From NCBI GenBank assembly GCA_021827245.1, contig JAKAWN010000306.1, positions 1 to 8,344 of the forward strand: 8,344 nucleotides of DNA. Reading direction: 5' to 3'. The DNA is from Acidobacteriota bacterium (GTDB lineage: Bacteria > Acidobacteriota > Terriglobia > UBA7540). Of this stretch, positions 1 through 5,995 are shown piece by piece (positions within the stretch are counted from its first letter, which is position 1; every line of letters starts with the position of its first letter). The notes beneath the pieces were generated by a model. It was given only the letters and a program-made list of their open reading frames with translations, was not told the origin of the DNA and did no database searches. Both the position numbers and the translations under genes were made by a program.

Positions 1-2759
1 ACAAGAGCGTCGAATTCTACGACCGCGCTTTGCGGTTCGAGCCGCACAACAGCGAGGCCCTCTCGGGGAAAGCGTTTGCGCTGCTCTGGCAGAAGCATTA
101 CCGGCAGGCTCAGCAGATTTTTGAGCGTCTTCGCCGCCAATATCCAAAAGACACCGATGTGAAGCAGGGGCTTGAAGAGGCTCAGCGTGGCATCGAATCG
201 AGCGTTTTTGCGGCCGCTCAGAAGAACAACAGCGTATCCGTGCTCCTGGACTATTACCGGGCACAGGTGGCGAAAAATCCGCAGGACGTTGAGGCGTTGG
301 AAGCTTTGACTTCGCTGAGCGCGGATGCAAACCGCTGTGGCCAGAGCGTCGCCTTTGGCAAGAGGGCGATCGAGGCTTCGAGCGGAGCGCCTGATGTTCA
401 GCTTGCCATGGCACGTTCCTTGCGGGCCTGTGGCAAAGACTCGGAAGCAGTTTCTTACTATCAGCATTATCTTGAATCGCATCCCGGTTCAGAGGGAGTC
501 CAGTACGAACTGGGAGACACTCTGCGCCGGACACGCCGCTTCCCGGAATCAATTCAGGTTTTCCGGAGGTTGCTGCAATCCGATCCCGGCAACGCCGATG
601 CCGAGGTTGGCCTGGGCCAGTCGCTGGCATCCGCAGGGGATTATGATGCGGCGCTGGCGCATTTCAACCGGGTCCTCGAAAACCATCCCGGCTACTACGA
701 CGCGTTACAGGGCAAGGCATATGTCTTGTTTTGGAAGGGCGACTTCAGCGGAGCACGATCGATTTTTGAAATGCTGGAGAAAAGGAATCCGCACGATGCT
801 CAGAACTCCGAAGCTCTTAAAGACATCTCAAGCGCCGAACAGGTATCGTACTGGAAATCTTTGCGGCCAGCAGTGGGCGCATCTCCCCAATCATGGATCG
901 ATTTCTACCAAAAGCGACTGAAAAGCAACCCCAAGGACCGTGATGCCATGAAGGGCCTTGCCTACGAGGAATCGCGGCTCAACCGGAATAAGGCTGCCAT
1001 TCAGGATTACCGGCGCGTTCTGGAAGTTTATCCCGACGATCGTGATTCAAAGATGGAACTGGCTCGTTTGCTGAGCCTCGACCATCAGTATCCTGCGGCT
1101 ATCCGTTACTACCAGCAGGCTCTTGAGCAAGATCCGGGGGACACTGCTGTTCAGGCCAGCCTTGCCAGGGTTTATGTTTGGTCCGGGCAGCCGCAAAGCG
1201 CTCTGGACATTTATCAGCGTATGCTGAGACGCGACCCTTCAAACACCCGCTATTTGCTGGCGGCAGGACAAATGGAATTGAAGTTGAAGAAGTATGACGC
1301 TGCAAGAACTACGCTTGATTCATTGCTTGCCGCGGACCATGCAAACCGAAACGCCCGGCTCGAGTTGGCCCGCCTGAATACGTCTCAGGGGCAATACAAT
1401 GCCGCGCTGAGGGATTACGAGATTCTGCTGAAACAAAATCCACAGGACCCGGCAGCCTTGCTGGGCGAGGCTCGAATCTACTTCTACCAGGCAAAACTGC
1501 CCGAGGCCCATGCCGCAGCGGCAGAGGCAGTTGAAAAGCGTCCGAATGACTTTTCCTCCGTTTTTCTCCTGGCCAGCATTGGACGCGCGCAGCACCACCG
1601 CCGCAAGACTTTGCAGCTTCTCAAGCAGGCGGAAAAGCTGAGCCCTGGCACCCCCCAGGTTGCTTCCCTTCGGAACCAGGTGCTTTCGGAATCGAGGGTG
1701 ACCCTCAGCACAACCGTGGCCTTTGCGCGTGAAATCGGGCCTCCGAGCCAGGCCAATGGCCGAACAGGCCTGCCCAATGAGGACCTTCGAACGTACACTT
1801 ACGGGACAACGATCGGGATGAGCCTCTTTCCCCGGACGAACTCCTACATTACATTTACTTCAGTTCCGACTGACAGCCCCCCTGGGCCGGAGCGGGACAG
1901 CTTTGGCAATCAAATCCCGACTGGGATTACCGGGGCCACCGCCCCCTATGACCTTCTTTACTGGCAGTCCACACGCTTCAGCCGCCGGTTCACAGTGCGG
2001 GGAGGGGCGGGATTTGTTCGTTTCGGACCCGGCGACCTGGTATCCGTTCCCAGCCAGACCGTTCCGGTCAATGGGGCGATGCAGCGACCCGTGGGGCTGG
2101 CAGGCGTCAGCTTCGGATTCACCACGAAGCTTACTCTGGACCTCGACGCAACGAAGTCGGCGATCACCTACACTCCGGTCTCCACTCGGCTGGGAGTGAT
2201 TCGGGACCGGCTGCAGGGGCGCATCAACTATTTCTTCAATCCTCAGACGCAATTCCACCTTGCTTACTGGTACGGGCATTTCTCTTCCGAGGATTACACG
2301 CATACGGTCGTCGTCAACGGCGTTTCCCGGAGTTACGTCCAGGCAGATCATGACGAGGGCCAGGGCGGATCGATCATTTTTGACCGGCAGATTCTGCACT
2401 CGCCGGGATTCTCGTTGGACGTGGGTTACGAAGGCTATATTTTCGGTTTTGCGGGTCAGGGACGGAATGTCTTTCTTGGTTTTTTTAATCCCAGCTTTTA
2501 TCAGCGGCACGAACTTGTCCCGCGCGTCTACGGGTCGCTTTGGGGGCCCCTCGGCTATGACTTCAGCGGTGGCATTGGTATCCAGCAAACGGGCCTGGGA
2601 GAGGCGATCACCAGAGCCTGGAACGTCAGCCCCAACCTTTCAGTGCGCGCGAGCAGGCATTTGCGGCTTATCTTTGGATATACCCATTACAATACCGCTC
2701 AGAGCCTTGGTCCCCTGCGCGGGAACGAAGTCAGGTTTGGCACCCAATGGCAATACTGA
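1..2759 (+). CDS. TPR-repeat protein with C-terminal outer-membrane beta-barrel (BcsC/PgaA-like), 5' partial
   Basis: Partial gene. The frame is open to the left edge, and the residues before the first possible start (TTG at 30) already form a TPR helix (SVEFYDRAL then RFEPHNSEAL), so the true start lies upstream and the TTG is not it. About 918 residues are visible. Roughly the first 550 are tandem TPR-like units of about 34 residues, recognisable by recurring junctions such as NPQDVEAL, DPGNADAE, HPGYYDAL, NPKDRDAM, YPDDRDSK, DPGDTAVQ and NPQDPAAL. From about base 1690 the TPR pattern stops, and some 350 residues of alternating hydrophobic/polar strands follow, rich in Tyr, Phe and Gly. They end in VRFGTQWQY, an aromatic C-terminus typical of barrels inserted by the BAM complex. 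A segment near bases 2482-2535 (GFFNPSFYQRHELVPRVYG) resembles the barrel domain of cellulose-export proteins. TPR superhelix plus barrel is the architecture of BcsC and PgaA, which export polysaccharide across the outer membrane. That role is inferred; a YaiO-like barrel of unknown function is the alternative. Any signal peptide lies outside the window. Confidence 0.85.
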   Translation, partial: KSVEFYDRALRFEPHNSEALSGKAFALLWQKHYRQAQQIFERLRRQYPKDTDVKQGLEEAQRGIESSVFAAAQKNNSVSVLLDYYRAQVAKNPQDVEALEALTSLSADANRCGQSVAFGKRAIEASSGAPDVQLAMARSLRACGKDSEAVSYYQHYLESHPGSEGVQYELGDTLRRTRRFPESIQVFRRLLQSDPGNADAEVGLGQSLASAGDYDAALAHFNRVLENHPGYYDALQGKAYVLFWKGDFSGARSIFEMLEKRNPHDAQNSEALKDISSAEQVSYWKSLRPAVGASPQSWIDFYQKRLKSNPKDRDAMKGLAYEESRLNRNKAAIQDYRRVLEVYPDDRDSKMELARLLSLDHQYPAAIRYYQQALEQDPGDTAVQASLARVYVWSGQPQSALDIYQRMLRRDPSNTRYLLAAGQMELKLKKYDAARTTLDSLLAADHANRNARLELARLNTSQGQYNAALRDYEILLKQNPQDPAALLGEARIYFYQAKLPEAHAAAAEAVEKRPNDFSSVFLLASIGRAQHHRRKTLQLLKQAEKLSPGTPQVASLRNQVLSESRVTLSTTVAFAREIGPPSQANGRTGLPNEDLRTYTYGTTIGMSLFPRTNSYITFTSVPTDSPPGPERDSFGNQIPTGITGATAPYDLLYWQSTRFSRRFTVRGGAGFVRFGPGDLVSVPSQTVPVNGAMQRPVGLAGVSFGFTTKLTLDLDATKSAITYTPVSTRLGVIRDRLQGRINYFFNPQTQFHLAYWYGHFSSEDYTHTVVVNGVSRSYVQADHDEGQGGSIIFDRQILHSPGFSLDVGYEGYIFGFAGQGRNVFLGFFNPSFYQRHELVPRVYGSLWGPLGYDFSGGIGIQQTGLGEAITRAWNVSPNLSVRASRHLRLIFGYTHYNTAQSLGPLRGNEVRFGTQWQY

Positions 2760-2792
2760 GCCGGAACTTTCTCCCCGCCTGCCGTAGAGGAT

Positions 2793-3572
2793 TCACTCTG
2801 CAATCCCCTGGGCCAGAAACCCGCCATCCACGGGGATGCACGCTCCGGTAACAAAGCTTGCGCTGTCCGATGCCAGAAAAACCGCCGCACCTTTGATTTC
2901 CTCCACCTGCCCAAATCGTTTCATCGGAGTGTGGGATAGGATCGAAGCTTTTCTCGCAGGCCGGTTGATGAGTTCCCTGTTGAGATCGGTCTCGAAAACG
3001 CCTGGAGCGATAGCATTGACGGTGATGTTGTACTTTGCCCACTCGGCCGCCAGGCAACGCGTCATTTGCATCACTCCGCCTTTGCTGGCGGCGTAGGGTG
3101 CGACCTCATGGGCGCTGACGAACGAGGCAATCGAGGCAATGTTGATGACGCGGCCGTATTTCTGTTCTTTCATCGCCCGGCCGACCATCTGGCAGGTGTT
3201 CCAGGTGCCTTTCAGATTGATTTCCATGATGCGGTTCCACAGGCTGTCTTCGACTTCAAGGGACGGAACACGCTTGGTAATCCCGGCAGAGTTGACCATG
3301 ATGTCGATGCGGCCCATTTCTTTGAGCATTCTGTCAATCACCGCCTGGATTTGTGACCGGTCAGTCACGTCCGCAGTCATCTCGAATGTCTTTCTTCCAG
3401 CGGCCTTGACGTCTGCGACTGTACTGCGCACTTGTTCAGCCCGGCGGCCCACCGGAACAACATCGGCACCCGCTTCAGCAAGGCCGACGGCGATGGCTTT
3501 GCCAAGCCCGCTGGTGCCGCCGAAAACCAAAGCGTGTTTTCCTTCGAGGCTCAGCCCTTTGTAATAAGACAA
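2793..3572 (-). CDS. classical SDR-family dehydrogenase (gluconate 5-dehydrogenase / KduD-like)
   Basis: A 259-residue NAD(P)-dependent short-chain dehydrogenase of usual length for classical SDRs. Visible motifs, numbered from the TTG start: nucleotide-binding GGTSGLG at 18-24, adenine-contacting Asp68 in TADVTD, NSAG at 94-97, and the catalytic tetrad Asn119, Ser147, Tyr160, Lys164 (YAASK) with the standard 13-residue Ser-Tyr spacing. After the second beta-strand the sequence is VGRR rather than an acidic residue, which leans towards NADP(H). The C-terminus has the family's VDGGF signature. The frame stays open upstream to an ATG at 3671, but the TTG at 3572 has AAGGGAG five bases before it and gives the normal SDR N-terminus (SYYKGLSLEGKHALV), so I chose it. 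The gene diverges from the mannonate-oxidoreductase-like SDR, which suggests a sugar-acid or polyol substrate. Gluconate 5-dehydrogenase or 2-keto-3-deoxygluconate-type dehydrogenase are reasonable guesses, but SDR substrates cannot be read from sequence with certainty. It converges on the TPR gene with a 33-nt gap. Confidence 0.88.
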   Translation of the reverse strand: MSYYKGLSLEGKHALVFGGTSGLGKAIAVGLAEAGADVVPVGRRAEQVRSTVADVKAAGRKTFEMTADVTDRSQIQAVIDRMLKEMGRIDIMVNSAGITKRVPSLEVEDSLWNRIMEINLKGTWNTCQMVGRAMKEQKYGRVINIASIASFVSAHEVAPYAASKGGVMQMTRCLAAEWAKYNITVNAIAPGVFETDLNRELINRPARKASILSHTPMKRFGQVEEIKGAAVFLASDSASFVTGACIPVDGGFLAQGIAE

Positions 3573-3577
3573 GCCAA

Positions 3578-3584
3578 CTCCCTT
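3578..3584 (-). promoter_or_regulatory. Shine-Dalgarno site that supports a TTG start
   Basis: On the minus strand AAGGGAG lies five bases before TTG (3572-3570). No comparable site precedes the upstream in-frame ATG codons, where the bases just before the nearer ATG are a pyrimidine run. This decides the start of the SDR at 2793-3572. Confidence 0.65.
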
Positions 3585-3607
3585 CAGAAGCAAGATGTAA
3601 AAGTGCC

Positions 3608-3637
3608 ATCCTATCATCCAGAGAAAAAAACGGGCAA
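3608..3637 (-). promoter_or_regulatory. weak sigma70-type promoter candidate for the minus-strand SDR
   Basis: Read on the minus strand, TTGCCC (3637-3632) and TAGGAT (3613-3608) are separated by 18 bases. Each matches the sigma70 consensus at four of six positions. This would give a 5' leader of roughly 30 bases before the TTG start. The position is sensible, but such matches are common by chance, and promoter consensus in this kind of organism is uncertain. Confidence 0.2.
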
Positions 3638-3639
3638 CA

Positions 3640-3669
3640 GAGCAAGCCGCGCAGCTTGCGCCATTGCTC
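3640..3669. promoter_or_regulatory. nested dyad in the divergent promoter region, possible operator or hairpin
   Basis: Outer arms GAGCAA (3640-3645) and TTGCTC (3664-3669) enclose inner arms GCGCA (3649-3653) and TGCGC (3657-3661), almost exactly concentric. An alternative pairing, GCAAGC (3642-3647) with GCTTGC (3653-3658), overlaps them. The element lies between the two divergent SDR genes and just upstream of the weak minus-strand promoter candidate, a position suited to a regulator that controls both genes. No T-run follows, so it does not look like an intrinsic terminator. No regulator gene is present in the window to pair it with. Confidence 0.35.
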
Positions 3670-3807
3670 ACCGCAGTGCTAGGCTTCCACTTTATCGGTG
3701 CGCAATTGGAGGCCGTGCGGGCAGTCCGTTCAAAGGAAAAACACGGTTGCGGAAGAGCAGGAGTTTCCTCATTTCAAGTTCTGAGAGTGGTGGGAGGATA
3801 TGGTTGA

Positions 3808-4641
3808 ATGGACTTAGAAGAATTGACTCGGCAGTATGACTTCAGCGGACGAACGGTCGCCATTACCGGTGGGGCTGGTGTCCTGGGCGGCGAGATTGCC
3901 TGCGCGCTGGTGGGATGCGGCGCCAACGTTGCGATTCTGGATCTGAACCTGGAGCCGGCCAAAGGCATTCTGGAAAAGATGGGAAATCGTGCAAGCCGGG
4001 CGATGACGGCTCAGACCAACGTGCTGGAGGTGGACAGCCTGCGGAAGGCCGCTGAGGCCGTCCTGGAAAAGTTCGGCACAGTTGATTGCCTGGTGAACGC
4101 GGCGGGCGGGAACCAGCCTCAGGCGACCACCGGCCCCGAGCACTCGTTTTTTGATTTGCCGGCCGATGCTTTGCGATGGGTCTTTGATCTGAACATTATC
4201 GGGACCATTCTTCCCTCGCAGGTGTTCGGCAAGGTGATGGCGGAGAAAGGCGAAGGGACCATTCTCAACATTTCCTCCATGAATGCTTTTCGTCCCCTGA
4301 CCCGCATCCCGGCATACTCTGCCGCGAAAGCGGGAGTCAGCAACTTTACGCAATGGCTGGCGGTGCATATGGCCCAGTTGTACTCGCCGAAGATTCGCGT
4401 GAATGCCATTGCACCGGGATTCTTCATGACCCAGCAGAACAGGTTTCTGCTTACCGATAAAGAGTCCGGCGAACTGACGCCGCGCGGCAAATCAATCATT
4501 GACCATACGCCGATGGGCCGTTTCGGCAACCCGGAGGATCTTTTCGGCGCCGTTTTGTGGCTGCTTTCTCCGGCGTCGGCGTTTGTCACGGGCGTCATTG
4601 TGCCGATCGATGGCGGCTTTTCGGCGTATAGTGGAGTTTAG
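3808..4641 (+). CDS. SDR-family D-mannonate oxidoreductase (fructuronate reductase)-like
   Basis: A 277-residue classical SDR. It probably interconverts D-mannonate and D-fructuronate with NAD(H) in hexuronate catabolism. The nucleotide-binding loop is TGGAGVLG (20-27), with Val where most SDRs have the middle Gly; this TGG-GVLG form is familiar from the SDR type of mannonate oxidoreductase. Asp45 at the end of the second beta-strand favours NAD(H). NAAG is at 97-100, followed by GNQPQATT, a loop I associate with the same subfamily. The catalytic tetrad is Asn129, Ser157, Tyr170, Lys174 (YSAAK). The C-terminus reads IVPIDGGFSAYSGV, again like that group. This is the SDR enzyme (Bacillus-type UxuB), unrelated to the larger E. 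coli UxuB. GGGAGG at 3792-3797 sits 10 bases before the ATG, slightly long but usable. The LarA-family gene follows after 66 nt on the same strand, so the two are probably cotranscribed. The SDR assignment is firm; the substrate rests on remembered motif similarity and on the neighbours. Confidence 0.82.
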   Translation: MDLEELTRQYDFSGRTVAITGGAGVLGGEIACALVGCGANVAILDLNLEPAKGILEKMGNRASRAMTAQTNVLEVDSLRKAAEAVLEKFGTVDCLVNAAGGNQPQATTGPEHSFFDLPADALRWVFDLNIIGTILPSQVFGKVMAEKGEGTILNISSMNAFRPLTRIPAYSAAKAGVSNFTQWLAVHMAQLYSPKIRVNAIAPGFFMTQQNRFLLTDKESGELTPRGKSIIDHTPMGRFGNPEDLFGAVLWLLSPASAFVTGVIVPIDGGFSAYSGV

Positions 4642-4694
4642 AGACTGCCGCGACTATAGAGAAAAGACTGCGCTGGAGAAAGGGTGGGCGTCAG

Positions 4695-4701
4695 AAGGAG
4701 G
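4695..4701 (+). promoter_or_regulatory. strong Shine-Dalgarno site fixing the LarA-family start
   Basis: AAGGAGG lies six bases before ATG 4708. The frame is also open back to a GTG at 4684, but that would put this near-perfect ribosome site inside the coding sequence, so the ATG at 4708 is the better start. Confidence 0.8.
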
Positions 4702-4707
4702 CATGCA

Positions 4708-5976
4708 ATGGTCATCGGACGAGGATTCGCAGATCGTCACCTGACCAGCGAGGAAATCAGCCAGACCGTTCACGAGGGTCTGGCCTCACTGCCGGTCGAT
4801 GGAAAGCGAGTACTGACCATCATCCCGGACGGCACGCGCACGATGCCGATGCCGTTGATGTTCGACTTGTTCGAACGAGAGCTTGCCGCGCGTGTGAAGG
4901 CGCTCGATTATCTGGTGGCGTTGGGCACGCATCCCATAATGAGCGACGAGCACCTCAGCAAACTCGTGGGGCGGAAAGTGATCGACGGAAAGGCCGGGAA
5001 GAGCCAAATCTACAACCACCATTGGGAGAAGCCTGAGAACTTCGTCACGCTCGGTGTCATTCCTGCATCCGAAATCAGCGCGATCACGGGAGGATTGCTG
5101 GCCACGGAGATTCCTGTCCGGCTCAACAGGCTGATTCTTGATTACGACCAGATCATTATCTGCGGCCCTGTCTTTCCCCACGAAGTCGTCGGCTTTTCCG
5201 GTGGAAACAAGTACTTTTTCCCGGGCATTGGCGGATCGGAAATCATCAACCAGACTCACTGGGTGGGAGCGTTGATGACCAATTACAAAATCATCGGTTC
5301 GGGCTATACGCCGATTCGGGCCATCATCGACCGGGCCGCCGGCATGATTGACCGGCCTGTGGCATGCTTCGCGCTGGTGGTCACGCATGATGGTTTCGAG
5401 GGACTCTACTTCGGTACCGCCCAGGAAGCGTGGAAGGCTGCCGCGGATCTTTCCGCACAGAAACATATTATTTATGTCAGGAAGCCGTTTAAGCGCGTAC
5501 TCTCTGTAATGCCTAAACTTTATGATGATCTCTGGACGGGGGGCAAAGGGGTGTACAAGTTGGAGCCCGCCGTAGCCGATGGCGGCGAAGTCGTCATTTA
5601 TGCGCCGCATATCACCGAGGTCAGTTATACGCATGGCCGGATTCTGGATGAGATTGGCTATCATTGCCGCGACTATTTCCTGGCCCATTGGGACAGGTAT
5701 AAGAAGTATCCGGGCGGGGTGCTTGCACACTCCAGCCACGTGAAGGGATTGGGCACTTACGATGCGGCGACCGGCAAGGAAACTCCGCGCATTCGGGTGA
5801 CTCTGGCAACGGGAATCCCCCGGGAGCGTTGCGAACGCATCAACCTCGGATACCTCGATCCTGCCACCATCCATCCCGAAGAATGGAAGGATCGCGAAGA
5901 CGAAGGCATCCTGCTCGTGCCACGCGCGGGCGAGATGCTTTATCGCGTGCGCGAAAGCGTGTCAAAAGCCGCATAA
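4708..5976 (+). CDS. LarA-family nickel-dependent 2-hydroxyacid racemase/epimerase, possible aldonate 2-epimerase
   Basis: A 422-residue protein, the length of Lactobacillus LarA (about 424). LarA enzymes use a covalently attached nickel-pincer nucleotide to invert the hydroxyl-bearing carbon next to a carboxylate, through hydride transfer. The core motif PHEVVGFSGGNK places His158 and Lys168 ten residues apart, and His184 lies 16 further on. This matches the spacing of His174, Lys184 (cofactor attachment) and His200 (nickel ligand) in LarA. PDGTR at 40-44 matches the family's PD-TR cofactor site, GTHPIM at 73-78 is the usual GTH-type motif, and His104 in YNHHW fits the second catalytic histidine. 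The active site therefore looks complete. Lactate is unlikely from context: the gene follows a mannonate-oxidoreductase-like SDR and faces a UxaE-like gene. Some LarA homologues have been reported as D-gluconate 2-epimerases, which would link gluconate and mannonate. The cofactor-making larB, larC and larE are not in the window. Family is confident; substrate is inferred. Confidence 0.88.
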   Translation: MVIGRGFADRHLTSEEISQTVHEGLASLPVDGKRVLTIIPDGTRTMPMPLMFDLFERELAARVKALDYLVALGTHPIMSDEHLSKLVGRKVIDGKAGKSQIYNHHWEKPENFVTLGVIPASEISAITGGLLATEIPVRLNRLILDYDQIIICGPVFPHEVVGFSGGNKYFFPGIGGSEIINQTHWVGALMTNYKIIGSGYTPIRAIIDRAAGMIDRPVACFALVVTHDGFEGLYFGTAQEAWKAAADLSAQKHIIYVRKPFKRVLSVMPKLYDDLWTGGKGVYKLEPAVADGGEVVIYAPHITEVSYTHGRILDEIGYHCRDYFLAHWDRYKKYPGGVLAHSSHVKGLGTYDAATGKETPRIRVTLATGIPRERCERINLGYLDPATIHPEEWKDREDEGILLVPRAGEMLYRVRESVSKAA

Positions 5977-5995
5977 GGCTGGGAGCGGTGATTTC

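Noticed and set aside
30..32. TTG as start codon of the TPR gene
   Set aside because: The frame is open to the left edge and the upstream residues continue a TPR helix, so the gene begins outside the window.
325..921. Open 198-residue plus-strand frame overlapping the TPR repeats
   Set aside because: Out-of-frame shadow rich in Arg, Pro and Trp; the TPR frame explains the same bases.
1694..1706. Perfect palindrome GAGGGT-G-ACCCTC
   Set aside because: It sits inside the TPR/barrel coding sequence, is short, has no T-run and no second copy that I noticed; chance is enough.
1860..2588. Open 242-residue frame on the minus strand under the beta-barrel region
   Set aside because: Antisense shadow of a clear coding region, with no domain-like pattern.
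3664..3695. Plus-strand promoter made of TTGCTC and CTTTAT
   Set aside because: The spacing is about 20 bases and the -10 match is poor, so there is no convincing plus-strand promoter.
3800..3817. Five-codon reading frame (MVEWT) overlapping the start of the SDR at 3808
   Set aside because: Its ATG is only two bases from the Shine-Dalgarno site, too close for efficient initiation; leader-peptide control is not supported.
4786..5874. Open 362-residue frame on the minus strand inside the LarA-family gene
   Set aside because: It lies wholly antisense to a gene with complete family motifs, has no recognisable domain, and its composition is what a reverse frame of GC-rich coding DNA gives.
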